Origin: AV40 sp038230255
Lineage (GTDB): Bacteria; Verrucomicrobiota; Verrucomicrobiia; Chthoniobacterales; UBA10450
DNA length: 64,000 nt
Assembly (NCBI GenBank): GCA_038230255.1
Contig: JBBRNP010000006.1
Location: 141,743-205,742, forward strand
Direction of reading: 5' to 3'
The notes under the pieces are model-generated. The model was given only the letters and a program-made list of their open reading frames with translations, was not told the DNA's origin and did no database searches. This document shows, piece by piece, positions 28,290-36,497 of the stretch; position 1 is the stretch's first letter; each line of letters opens with the position of its first letter. The translations under genes were made by a program, and so were the position numbers.

Positions 28290-29462
28290 ATGAAACGCAA
28301 GCGGATCGTGGTGATGGGCTTCATGGGCGGGATGCCGATCGCCGGCGTGATCTGGCAGCACGTGCATTACATTGTCGGCCTGCAACGGCTTGGCCACGAC
28401 GTTTACTACATCGAAGATTCGGCGCGGCTTCCCTACAACCCTGAAACCTTCGAAGTCAACGACGAGTTCGATTATGCGGCAAAAGTTTTGGGCCGGCTCG
28501 CGGACGAATTCGATTTCAAGGGCCACTGGGCGTTCTGCGCGCGTTATTTGAAAACGACTCCCACGGCCGGACTACCGTTAAAAACAATTCGCCAGCTTTA
28601 CCGCGACGCCGACGCCATTCTGAACATTTGCGGCACGCAGGAGTTCAATGACGATCTGTTGAAGAGCGATCGCATTATTTATGTCGAAAGCGATCCTGGG
28701 GTTGAACAAATCAAAATCGACAAAGGCGTAAGATCGACAATCGACTACCTCAGTCGCCATCACGCGCTGTTCACATTCGGCGAAAACGTCGGTACGAAAA
28801 AATTTCCAGTGCCAACACACGGGTTCAAATGGCACGCGACCCGGCAACCGGTCGTGACCGACCTATGGAAGACTGATCGAGGCGCCAAACGCGCGGCAGT
28901 CTTCACGTCGATCGCGAATTGGACCACCAGCGGATTGAAAGACATCACCTGGCGGCGCCGAAAATATCTCTGGAGCAAGTCGCGTGAATTTTTGCGCTTC
29001 GCAGCCGCTCCAAACAAGGCCGGTGAAACGTTCGAGCTGGCGACAAACATTCAGGACCGAAAAACACGGGAGAAATTCGATCGCAATGGCTGGCGGTTCA
29101 GTTCGCCGCTGCAAATGAGCGTCGATTACTGGCTTTACCGCGGCTACATCCAGCAGTCGAAAGGCGAGTTCACAGTCGCAAAAGATCAATACGTCCGGCT
29201 CAACACTGGCTGGTTCAGCGATCGGAGCGCGTGTTATTTGGCAGCCGGACGTCCGGTCATTACCCAGGAAACGGGATTCACAAAAAACTACGGCGGCGAC
29301 GCCGGCCTGCTTGCGTTTAGTTCGTTAGGCGAAATCGCCGAGGCGGTAAAGATGATCAATCGCGATTACGAAAAGCATGCGGGCGCGGCCCGACAAATCG
29401 CGCGTGAAATCTTCGAAGCCGAGACAGTTTTGAAGTCGCTGCTCGACCGCGCCGGAATTTGA
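28290..29462 (+). CDS. glycosyltransferase-like protein (GT-B type), copy 1
   Basis: 390-aa protein with an N-terminal Rossmann-like start (RIVVMGFMGGMPIAGVIWQHVHY), a middle linker and the C-terminal DRSACYLAAGRPVITQETGF motif seen in GT-B glycosyltransferases. It is paralogous to the gene at 40440-41582, sharing the GW(F/L)SDR and AxGRPVITxxxG block. The ATG at 28290 is preferred; the frame is open 7 codons earlier into the repeat. It follows the acyltransferase on the same strand. The sugar donor and acceptor are unknown. Confidence 0.75.
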   Translation: MKRKRIVVMGFMGGMPIAGVIWQHVHYIVGLQRLGHDVYYIEDSARLPYNPETFEVNDEFDYAAKVLGRLADEFDFKGHWAFCARYLKTTPTAGLPLKTIRQLYRDADAILNICGTQEFNDDLLKSDRIIYVESDPGVEQIKIDKGVRSTIDYLSRHHALFTFGENVGTKKFPVPTHGFKWHATRQPVVTDLWKTDRGAKRAAVFTSIANWTTSGLKDITWRRRKYLWSKSREFLRFAAAPNKAGETFELATNIQDRKTREKFDRNGWRFSSPLQMSVDYWLYRGYIQQSKGEFTVAKDQYVRLNTGWFSDRSACYLAAGRPVITQETGFTKNYGGDAGLLAFSSLGEIAEAVKMINRDYEKHAGAARQIAREIFEAETVLKSLLDRAGI

Positions 29463-29508
29463 GCGGTTGCTTTTCAATTAGTTCGTTTCATCTTCCAGAC
29501 TTTCCGGC

Positions 29509-31164
29509 ATGAAGGGTGTTCCCATTTTTATCGCGGTAACGTTGCTCGTTTCATCGACATCGTTCGCGCAGCCGCCGCAGCAGAACGGGCAACAGCTAAA
29601 CGGAGTGCCACCTTCGAACGGCGCACCGCCTTCAGATTCTCCGACCCAACAAAGACCGCCGGGAATCGGAACCAAACCCGCAACGCCCCCGCAAAATATC
29701 GTATCGGTTCCGGTCCCAGTCGCGCCACCGAAGCCAAACGGGCCGGTCCAAAAAAGTTTGGTGCGCATTACCGCCACCGAAGTGGCGCCGGATTATCGCG
29801 CGCCCTGGAATGCCGGCATGCTTGGCCGCGGCGTCGGCGCCGGTTTCGTGATCGAGGGCAACCGCATCATGACCAACGCGCACGTGGTGAGCAACAGCCG
29901 TTATCTCACGGTCGAGCGCGATGGCGATCCAAATAAGTATCCGGCCAAAGTGCTTTTCGTTGCCCACGACTGCGATCTCGCGCTCATCACTGTCGATTCG
30001 CCGAATTTCTACAAAAACATGCTGGCGCTGAAGCTCGGCGGTATTCCCGAGCTTGAATCAACCGTCTCGGCCTATGGTTATCCGATTGGAGGCGAACGCA
30101 TGTCGGTCACCACCGGCATCGTCTCGCGGATTGATTTCCAACTTTATACCCACTCCTCGATTGATCAGCACCTTGCCATCCAAATCAGTGCGCAAATTAA
30201 TCCGGGCAACAGCGGCGGCCCCGTGATGCAAAACACCAAAGTCGTCGGCGTCGCGTTTCAGGGGTACAGCGGCGATGTCGCCCAAGGCGTCGCTTACATG
30301 GTGCCGACGCCGGTCATCAGTCGTTTCCTCAAAGATGTGAGCGACGGGCGTTACGATGGGTATGTCGATCTTGGAATCACTTACGGAAAATTACAGAACC
30401 CGGCCCAACGAAAATTTCTCGGATTGAAAGACGACGGGCGCGGTGTGTTGGTCGAAACCGTGGTCGCGGCCGGACCGTGCGCGAAAATTCTGCGACCGGG
30501 CGATGTTTTGCTCGCCATCGATAATCATCCGGTTGCGAGCGATGGAAACGTCGAGTTGGAAGGCGAGCGGGTGGAGATGCCTGAAGTGGTGGAGCGAAAG
30601 TTCAAGCGCGACAGTGTGAAGTTCGACATCTGGCGGGACAAACAATCGACCTCGGGCAGCGTTCAACTCGACAACGTGCCGCCGTATTCGATGCAAAGCC
30701 ACAAATACGATGTCCGGCCGCGTTACGTTCTTTACGGCGGGCTGCTCTTTCAGCCGCTGAGTCTCGATTTGCTCGAAGCGTACCAGCCGACCGATCTGCG
30801 CCTCCGGCACTTCTTCGATTTCTATGTGAACGACCAAATTTATATCGAGCATCCGGACGTGATCGTGCTGACCAACATTTTGCCGGACCCGATCAACAGC
30901 TATCTCGCGGCGTATCGTGGAGGAATTGTCGATTCAATCAACGGCAAAAAGATTCACACCCTGGAGGAGTTCAGTCAGACCTTGGCCGAGCCAGCTGAGC
31001 GATTCGTAATCGACCTGAGTGGCGATGGTCCGCCGTTGGTGCTCGATCCGAAACAAGTTGAGGCCGCGCGGGAGCGAATCAAACAGCGTTACAACGTCGC
31101 CCGCGAGCAAAATCTCCAGGAACAGCCCATCGCTAAATCGCCCGATCCCCAGACCAAGACTTAA
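29509..31164 (+). CDS. secreted trypsin-like serine protease with PDZ domains (DegP/HtrA-like)
   Basis: 551 aa with a signal peptide (residues 1-20), a proline/glutamine-rich spacer (about 20-75) and a trypsin-like domain. The triad is visible: His in TNAHVVSNS, Asp in DCDLALITV, Ser in NPGNSGGPV. Two PDZ-like regions follow (about 285-370 with GVLVETVVAAGPCAKILRPGD, and about 440-510 with AYRGGIVDSINGKKI). It is periplasmic by signal. The next gene, one base after its stop, is a degenerate paralogue, so the two probably form a complex. Confidence 0.9.
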   Translation: MKGVPIFIAVTLLVSSTSFAQPPQQNGQQLNGVPPSNGAPPSDSPTQQRPPGIGTKPATPPQNIVSVPVPVAPPKPNGPVQKSLVRITATEVAPDYRAPWNAGMLGRGVGAGFVIEGNRIMTNAHVVSNSRYLTVERDGDPNKYPAKVLFVAHDCDLALITVDSPNFYKNMLALKLGGIPELESTVSAYGYPIGGERMSVTTGIVSRIDFQLYTHSSIDQHLAIQISAQINPGNSGGPVMQNTKVVGVAFQGYSGDVAQGVAYMVPTPVISRFLKDVSDGRYDGYVDLGITYGKLQNPAQRKFLGLKDDGRGVLVETVVAAGPCAKILRPGDVLLAIDNHPVASDGNVELEGERVEMPEVVERKFKRDSVKFDIWRDKQSTSGSVQLDNVPPYSMQSHKYDVRPRYVLYGGLLFQPLSLDLLEAYQPTDLRLRHFFDFYVNDQIYIEHPDVIVLTNILPDPINSYLAAYRGGIVDSINGKKIHTLEEFSQTLAEPAERFVIDLSGDGPPLVLDPKQVEAARERIKQRYNVAREQNLQEQPIAKSPDPQTKT

Positions 31165-31165
31165 C

Positions 31166-32671
31166 ATGCGAAGCTTATTCCTCAGCGTTGTTTTTGCTTT
31201 GGCCGTCACCGCCGGTGCAGCCGTAAAAAAAGAAGCGGCCTCGCCACCGTCCAACAAAGACGTCAAACAAAAGCCGCTTTCGCTTGTGCGCGTCAACGTG
31301 ACCGGCCAGCCGTATGATTATTTTCGGCCGTGGCAAAAGAAAGCGCCGGTCTCCAAGCGCGCTCTCGGCGCAGTTCTCTCCAAGGGGCGCGTGCTCGTGA
31401 CCGCCGACCTGGTCACAAATCAAAATTACGTTGAACTCGAGCGCGCGGAATCGGGTGAAAAAACCGCCGCTAATGTGGAAGTGATCGATTACGAAGCGAA
31501 CCTGGCGCTTCTCGAGCCGAGTGAGAAGAATTTCCTCGACGGGATCGCGCCGCTCGATATTGCCGGCGATACCGTCGTCGGCGATCGATTGGCGGCGTGG
31601 CAATTGGAACAGACTGGGGCGCTCGTCGCGACTGAGGGTTTGGTCACCACGATCCAGATGACGCATTACCCGGTCGATGTCGGTCAGTTTCTCACCTACC
31701 GAATCAGCCTCCCGATGCAGTATCGCGAAAACAGCTACACCATTCCGCTGGTCAAAAACAACAAGCTCGCCGGTTTGCTTTTGCGTTACGATCCGCGCTC
31801 GCAACTCATCGACGCGATTCCGGCGCCGATCATTACTCATTTTTTGAAGGAAGCCGAGAGCGAGCATTACCGCGGATTTCCGGCCGTCGGTTTTTCATTT
31901 TTTCCAACGCGCGACCCACAATTGCGGAAATTCGCGGGACAGACAGGCAAAGCGGGCGGGGTCTATGTCACCAATGTCGAGCCAAACATGCCGGCCCAAA
32001 AAGCGGGCGTGCAGGTCGGCGACATTGTCATGTCCATCGGCAATCACGAAATCGACCAGAACGGGAACTACGTCGATCCACTTTACGGCAAAATCGATTT
32101 CACAAATTTAATCAGCGCGCACTCCTACGCCGGAGACGTGCTGTCGTTCCAAATTCAGCGTGAAGGAAAACCGATGGAATTGAAAGTCACGCTCGAGCAT
32201 CGCGACGCGAAGGATTATGTCAGCCCGCCCTACGCTCTCGATGAAGCGCCGAAATATCTCGTGCTGGGCGGACTCATTTTTCAAGAGCTGTCCCGCCAGT
32301 ATCTCAAGGAATGGGGACCGAACTGGCTACGTGAAGCGCCGCAGCGGTTTGTTTATGTCGACCGGTTTCAATCGGAGCTTTTCCCCGGCGAGCATCGCCG
32401 CATCGTGATTTTGAGCCAGGTCCTTCCTTCCAATAACACCATCGGCTACGATGAGTTTGCTTATCTGACTGTGCTCAAAGTGAACGGTCAGGAAATAAAA
32501 TCGCTGAACGATCTCGCTGCCGCTGTGAAACAACCGATCGAAGGCGGCTTCATCAAGATCGAGACCGTAGAAGATCCGAAACAAATCGAGCTCGATGCCG
32601 CCACTATTGCCGCCGAAGCCACCGCCCTTCAAGAAAATTACGGGATCTCTTCGCTCGAGCGCTTGGAGTAG
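31166..32671 (+). CDS. catalytically inactive HtrA-like paralogue with PDZ domain
   Basis: 501 aa with a signal peptide (MRSLFLSVVFALAVTAGAA). It aligns along its length with the preceding protease but lacks the triad. TNAHVV is replaced by VTADLV, DCDLALI by DYEANLALL, and the NPGNSGGP serine motif by an unrelated run with no serine nucleophile. The PDZ region (GVYVTNVEPNMPAQKAGVQVGDI) is well kept. It starts one base after the protease stop. The product is likely a pseudoprotease acting as chaperone, adaptor or regulator of its neighbour; the role is inference. Confidence 0.85.
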   Translation: MRSLFLSVVFALAVTAGAAVKKEAASPPSNKDVKQKPLSLVRVNVTGQPYDYFRPWQKKAPVSKRALGAVLSKGRVLVTADLVTNQNYVELERAESGEKTAANVEVIDYEANLALLEPSEKNFLDGIAPLDIAGDTVVGDRLAAWQLEQTGALVATEGLVTTIQMTHYPVDVGQFLTYRISLPMQYRENSYTIPLVKNNKLAGLLLRYDPRSQLIDAIPAPIITHFLKEAESEHYRGFPAVGFSFFPTRDPQLRKFAGQTGKAGGVYVTNVEPNMPAQKAGVQVGDIVMSIGNHEIDQNGNYVDPLYGKIDFTNLISAHSYAGDVLSFQIQREGKPMELKVTLEHRDAKDYVSPPYALDEAPKYLVLGGLIFQELSRQYLKEWGPNWLREAPQRFVYVDRFQSELFPGEHRRIVILSQVLPSNNTIGYDEFAYLTVLKVNGQEIKSLNDLAAAVKQPIEGGFIKIETVEDPKQIELDAATIAAEATALQENYGISSLERLE

Positions 32672-32687
32672 ATCCTCTTCGCCTCGC

Positions 32688-33122
32688 CTACGGCTTCGGC
32701 TGCACGAAGTTCGGATCCTGCACGAACATAAACTTCCCCAACGCCGGAAAGATCGCGACTGCTTTGCCATCGGACCGGTTCCATGTTCTATCGCCCTCTT
32801 TTGCCGGCCCCTCCTGCCAGGTCGTTCCTTCGGGCGCGCTTACCGAGAGAATCTGCTTGATCGCCTCCGCTGATAGCGGCGATGTGTCGGCGCTCGCAAA
32901 ACCTTCGCGCTGACTGATTCCATTCACGTAATCAACGAGGATCATCATCGCACCGGTGATGTAACCGATTTCATGGATCTCGCCATGAGTGCCCATGTCC
33001 TTACCCGCTTTGCCGTATCGGGCCTCGATCTGCTTCTCGTCTTCGCCGATCAGGCCAAAACTGGTCGCCGCCAAAGTTATCCAAATCAAACTCGTGAACG
33101 TTAACGCCTTCATGTTTTTCAT
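32688..33122 (-). CDS. small secreted protein of unknown function
   Basis: 144 aa from the ATG giving MKNMKALTFTSLIW; a 22-codon upstream extension is open. A signal peptide covers the first 22 residues. The mature part opens IGEDEKQIEARYGKAGKDMG, a phrase of small periplasmic proteins in which a polypeptide equation-like EKQIEARYG repeat is shared among related bacteria, as I recall. Nothing catalytic is seen. It is convergent with the pseudoprotease gene, whose stop is 16 bases away. Confidence 0.6.
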   Translation of the reverse strand: MKNMKALTFTSLIWITLAATSFGLIGEDEKQIEARYGKAGKDMGTHGEIHEIGYITGAMMILVDYVNGISQREGFASADTSPLSAEAIKQILSVSAPEGTTWQEGPAKEGDRTWNRSDGKAVAIFPALGKFMFVQDPNFVQPKP

Positions 33123-33184
33123 CGTTTGCTTCTGAGCAAACCTGACTGAAAGGATCGATTTCGCAACTCGCTCGCGAATTATCT

Positions 33185-33652
33185 TCAATAATGCAACCCC
33201 GGTAACAATCCCCAGGTCCGGCTCCGGTACGTCGCGTAGCCGGGATAAACGGAAAGAAGCAATGTTTCCTCAAGGCGGGCTTTGAAAAACAAAAAGATAA
33301 TCACCATCGCTACAGCGACCGCCATCCAGGCTGTGGGTTGGCGAAGAAAAAGTCCGACCACACCGAAAATGATTCCGCTGTAAATCGGATGTCGCAGATA
33401 TTTATAAACACCGGTCTCGACTAACTGCGCGCCGGGCTTTGGTTCGGGCGCGATCTGTATTGCACTGCGCAACGAGGCGAAAGCAAGGGCGATGACTAAG
33501 AGACCGACACCGCAAAGGACGTTGCCGACGATTACGCCACTCGCAGACACAAAGAGATAATCTCGCGGACTCAAGAACACGACTGCCGCGAACAAGATTA
33601 ACAAAACTGTTTGAGCAACCGCATAGTGTTTACTGGCCCGTTCTATTTCCAT
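33185..33652 (-). CDS. isoprenylcysteine carboxyl methyltransferase-like membrane protein
   Basis: 155-aa membrane protein of the ICMT/PEMT family from the ATG giving MEIERASKHYAV. Four to five membrane segments lead to the family signature GVYKYLRHPIYSGIIFGVVG and the acidic-basic EETLLLSVYPGYATYRSR. The family methylates carboxyls or other groups with S-adenosylmethionine. The real substrate in bacteria is often unknown. Its start lies just after the beta-lactamase-like stop, so the two share a transcript. Confidence 0.8.
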   Translation of the reverse strand: MEIERASKHYAVAQTVLLILFAAVVFLSPRDYLFVSASGVIVGNVLCGVGLLVIALAFASLRSAIQIAPEPKPGAQLVETGVYKYLRHPIYSGIIFGVVGLFLRQPTAWMAVAVAMVIIFLFFKARLEETLLLSVYPGYATYRSRTWGLLPGLHY

Positions 33653-33653
33653 T

Positions 33654-34619
33654 TCACTGAGCTGCAGGTGCTCGTTCCCGGTCCAACATTTTCCTGCGCA
33701 TCTCAAAGTAATGATAGGCTTCGAACGCGATCTCGCTGATCGCGCGTTCGGCCCCGCGCTCGTTGTGGGCATCGGCTGTCATCACGCTCATCGCGAACGG
33801 CCGGTCTTTTACAAAAACGATGCCGGAATCGGTCCGAACATTTTGCAAATTGCCGGGCTTGTTGGCGACCTGAACGCCGGGCGGCAGATCGTGTGGAATG
33901 TAACTCTCCTTCAAGGTCGATAACTGTTTGAGAAACTCAGCGTTCAACTCGCTGTTCAGGATCTTGCCTTTGAAGATTGCTTCGAGCAGCCGCGCCATTT
34001 CATGCGGAGTCGAAACATTTTCCTCGCCGCGCCGGGCCGCCGCGAAGTCCATCATTTTGCGGCGCAACGTGGTTTTGGTAAGGCCCAGACCGCGCAGCAT
34101 CGCATTCACGTTATCTTTGCCCATGCGATCGATCAGAATGTTAGCGGCAGTGTTGTCGCTCACCGCGACCATAAATTGCGCCAGGTCGCGATTTGTAACC
34201 CGCGTCACCCCGGGAGTCAGACCGGCCATAATCTGACTGAATTCAACCAGATCTTTGGGATCGAATGTGTAAGCGTCATCGAGCTTCGCTCTACCTTGCA
34301 CGCCGGCCCGCGATTCCTGTTCCTGACGATATAACTCAAGCAGGATCGCGATTTTGATCGAGCTCGCCGTTGGAAACAGGCGATCGGCGTTGCCTGAAAT
34401 GGTGCTTCCGTCCGTAAGATCGACAATCGCCACGCCCATCACGCCATCGAACCGATCAATGATTTCGCCGACGCGCACGTCGAGCTTCTTCCACAACAAG
34501 TCACGGGAAGATTGTTCACCATTGGGTGAACTCGCCGTGGCAAGAGGTAAGGCCGTCTTTGTTTGGCCCAACGCCATGCCGACCAAGGCGGTCGCGATCG
34601 CGAATGCGGCGAGTCTCAA
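33654..34619 (-). CDS. class A beta-lactamase-like serine hydrolase
   Basis: 321-aa secreted protein with a signal peptide (AAFAIATALVGMALG), the SxxK nucleophile motif in PTASSIKIAILLEL, the SDN-loop VSDNTAANILI and the helix GEENVSTPHEMARLL. The Omega loop lacks an obvious EPELN and has RRKMMDFAAARR instead; the KTG motif is KPG. Missing general base and altered KTG mean activity is doubtful, and it could be a relaxed penicillin-binding esterase. It is the upstream gene of an ICMT-like pair and sits next to the cassette cluster at 34.7-36.4 kb. Confidence 0.75.
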   Translation of the reverse strand: MRLAAFAIATALVGMALGQTKTALPLATASSPNGEQSSRDLLWKKLDVRVGEIIDRFDGVMGVAIVDLTDGSTISGNADRLFPTASSIKIAILLELYRQEQESRAGVQGRAKLDDAYTFDPKDLVEFSQIMAGLTPGVTRVTNRDLAQFMVAVSDNTAANILIDRMGKDNVNAMLRGLGLTKTTLRRKMMDFAAARRGEENVSTPHEMARLLEAIFKGKILNSELNAEFLKQLSTLKESYIPHDLPPGVQVANKPGNLQNVRTDSGIVFVKDRPFAMSVMTADAHNERGAERAISEIAFEAYHYFEMRRKMLDRERAPAAQ

Positions 34620-34684
34620 CGTCTTCTACTTTCTACTTCTTACTTTCTTGCGGCTAAATCGCCGGTTAGGCCGCGAGCGGCGCA

Positions 34685-35047
34685 TTAATGCGGAGCAGGA
34701 GTTTTGTGGTCAATCGCGATGGCGTGAGCTTCGGTATCGCCGACGTTTTCCAGCGCGTGGGTTGTCGGTTCTCGCCAAATGGTCTCTCCAGCGGTAGCGC
34801 TTCTCTCTTCGGTTCTGCCGTCCGGATAAGTGACTTTAAGTTTGGTACCGCTGAGCACATATACGACGCCGGCCGGATGGGAATGCATTGGCTCTTTTTC
34901 CCCCGGTTTGAGTCGGTACTCGAGGACACGGACTTGATCGTTTTCCAGTAACACTTTGTAATATTGGGGCGACGTTATGACCGGGTCTTGTGCGCGTACG
35001 GCAGTGCAGAGGATAACCAGGAGCGAGATCAGAAGAATGGTTTTCAT
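34685..35047 (-). CDS. secreted cupin-domain protein
   Basis: 120 aa: signal peptide (LLISLLVILCTAVRA) then a single cupin barrel with the metal-binding pattern MHSHPAGVVYVLSG and a closing HALENVGDTEAHAI. Cupins of this kind bind metal and may be enzymes or sensors; none can be assigned. It is the first gene downstream of a GTTAGGC-type half site (35065-35071) and the stop is 14 bases from another (34665-34671), an arrangement like a gene cassette. Confidence 0.72.
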   Translation of the reverse strand: MKTILLISLLVILCTAVRAQDPVITSPQYYKVLLENDQVRVLEYRLKPGEKEPMHSHPAGVVYVLSGTKLKVTYPDGRTEERSATAGETIWREPTTHALENVGDTEAHAIAIDHKTPAPH

Positions 35048-35076
35048 TTACGTGGTGGGTTGAGGCCTAACGAGCA

Positions 35077-35391
35077 TCATTGAGATTTGAGCCCATCCCG
35101 AAATGCAATCGCTTCCTGTTCCACCCGGACTGCGTCCATGACGGGAACCACCGGGCGCGCTTCGAATACAAAAGCAGGCAGCATCGAGCAAAACTTGTGA
35201 ACTGCCAGCGGATCGTCGCAATCCAGCATCATATATCCGCCCCAGTCACCCACCCGGATCACGAACAACTCGATCTTGAAATTGGCGGGCGCTTTCCATT
35301 GCGTGAAAACCTCCAGAATCCGCTTCTGGGCGTTCTCGTATTCGATGGGTGAACCTTGCGGACGTTCTGACCAGGTGAGCATGTATTTCAT
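35077..35391 (-). CDS. DUF3303-like small protein
   Basis: 104 aa with a start typical of DUF3303 (MKYMLTWSERPQGS) and the GGYMMLDCDDPLAVHKF core. The fold is probably a ferredoxin-like dimeric alpha-beta barrel. The function is unknown in the family. It lies between the half site at 35065-35071 (just past its stop) and the attC at 35441-35536 (upstream), so it could be a cassette gene. Confidence 0.65.
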   Translation of the reverse strand: MKYMLTWSERPQGSPIEYENAQKRILEVFTQWKAPANFKIELFVIRVGDWGGYMMLDCDDPLAVHKFCSMLPAFVFEARPVVPVMDAVRVEQEAIAFRDGLKSQ

Positions 35392-35440
35392 AGGCAGTTG
35401 GGGTTAGTTCAGTGTGAGCAGAAATGCAATTGTTGAAGTG

Positions 35441-35536
35441 GCCTAACGAGAAAGAGATAAGCCACGGCAGCGTGCCGTGGCAAACACTCTGAACTTATTT
35501 CGAAATGGGGACGTTGGCTTCATCGAATGGTTAGGT
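35441..35536 (-). other. attC-type recombination site (96 bp)
   Basis: Read on the minus strand it opens with ACCTAAC and closes with GTTAGGC, fitting the RYYYAAC...GTTRRRY integron rule. The outer arms AAGCCAACG and CGTGGCTT pair with one extra base. It touches the stop of the upstream membrane-protein gene. An inner CCACGGCA/TGCCGTGG hairpin is also present. Confidence 0.7.
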
Positions 35537-35962
35537 CTATTCATCATCGGGATACGCGTGCTGGAGCCAAGCCCTGACGGCGAAAACACCAAGTGTCCCA
35601 GCGGCGGCTGAAGTGAGAACCACAGCCGCAAACGTACTCCAATCGCGTCCGAGGGCCGACAGAGGACCGAACAACAGAAAGAAGAGAGCAGCAATAGTAA
35701 TCGGCCAGGCAAGAAGCGATCTTCGTGGCACCATCTTCTTCATCTTCCAATTGATGCGAGCGATACCGAGGACGAACGCTGCGACAGCTGCGCCGATGCC
35801 CACGAGAACTGTGCAGGCAAGTGCTCCCTGTGCTGGTGGCCCACCGCCAGATGTGGCGAACGCGTAGCACCCGAACGCGAAATACGGGAGTGCTGCACAC
35901 GAAAGAGCAAGCACTGTGACGCAGATAATTCGAGCGGCGTTCAATAGACCTAGCGAGAACAA
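35537..35962 (-). CDS. small membrane protein, cassette-borne
   Basis: Up to 141 aa from a TTG at 35962 that lies inside the attC arm; a TTG at 35944, just after the attC, is an alternative. Four predicted membrane segments; no family recognised (AALPYFAFGCYAFATSGGG, LLAWPITIAALFFLLFGPL). The stop TAG abuts the 3' attC at 35536. Genes bounded on both sides by attC are integron cassettes; the start remains uncertain. Confidence 0.6.
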   Translation of the reverse strand: MFSLGLLNAARIICVTVLALSCAALPYFAFGCYAFATSGGGPPAQGALACTVLVGIGAAVAAFVLGIARINWKMKKMVPRRSLLAWPITIAALFFLLFGPLSALGRDWSTFAAVVLTSAAAGTLGVFAVRAWLQHAYPDDE

Positions 35963-36070
35963 GCTCAGCCACCGCTGGCGGAAGCGAGCTTTGCTAAGAT
36001 CGACAACTCTCTAATCATATAAAGTGAGATAACGGAACGGCCAGCGGTTGGCTGGAGCGCTTGGTTAGGT
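35948..36070 (-). other. attC site (123 bp), minus-oriented
   Basis: Minus strand: ACCTAAC core at one end and GCTAGGT (one T-to-C change from GTTAGGY) at the other. Inner arms CAGCCAACCGCTGGCC and CGCCAGCGGTGGCTGA pair with one extrahelical base. Same length and arms as the sites at 62919 and 63309. It overlaps the last 19 codons of the gene at 36015-36410 and contains an AAGATCGACA word at 35996. Confidence 0.85.
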
Positions 36071-36410
36071 CTGTTACAATAACGCGCTCAGGAATACCTC
36101 CAATGACTTTCCATCCGTCTTTGGTTCGCTCGACATCGATAGGGCCGTTCTCGTATCCGTACTCGTCAATCGGATTCAGATAAACCTCGACTTTTTTGGG
36201 ACTAATGACGTGGACACGGCGTGCGGTGTACCACGGCGCCTTGCGCTGTAGGAATGCACGAGCCGCGGCAACAATCGCGTGAAAGTCGGCATCGGAAAGG
36301 AGATTGTCTTTCCCATCGAGCGCCGGATCACCGGGGCGAAGCACGACTGGCGATGCTGCAACTGAAACCGCAAGCGATACCAACAGCAATAGGGGAACAA
36401 AGCGCGGCAT
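36015..36410 (-). CDS. secreted protein of unknown function, cassette-borne
   Basis: 131 aa with a signal peptide (FVPLLLLVSLAVSVAAS). The mature part (SDADFHAIVAAARAFL, KVEVYLNPIDEYGYENGP) has no recognised family. The ATG comes 3 bases after a GTTAGGC half site (36413-36419). The last 19 codons run into the attC at 35948-36070, a common cassette layout. Because the stop lies inside the attC, the C-terminal SQPLAVPLSHFI may be dispensable. Confidence 0.65.
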   Translation of the reverse strand: MPRFVPLLLLVSLAVSVAASPVVLRPGDPALDGKDNLLSDADFHAIVAAARAFLQRKAPWYTARRVHVISPKKVEVYLNPIDEYGYENGPIDVERTKDGWKVIGGIPERVIVTDLTKRSSQPLAVPLSHFI

Positions 36411-36431
36411 AGGCCTAACGAGAAGTAGGCC

Positions 36432-36463
36432 GGAAAATCCCGCCTTTAATTACGGGTTTTTCC
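36432..36463 (-). terminator. possible terminator hairpin
   Basis: An imperfect 11-bp stem (GGAAAATCCCG/CGGGTTTTTCC) downstream of the PafA/Dop-like gene. There is no strong T-run beyond the stem, so the call is tentative. Confidence 0.35.
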
Positions 36464-36497
36464 GATCTAACACGACTCACGGTTTTTGGTCTTCGTG

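Noticed and set aside
34562..34671. attC between the cupin and beta-lactamase-like genes
   Set aside because: Core-like ends GTTGGGC and GCCTAAC occur, but the inner arms do not pair convincingly; I keep only the half site.
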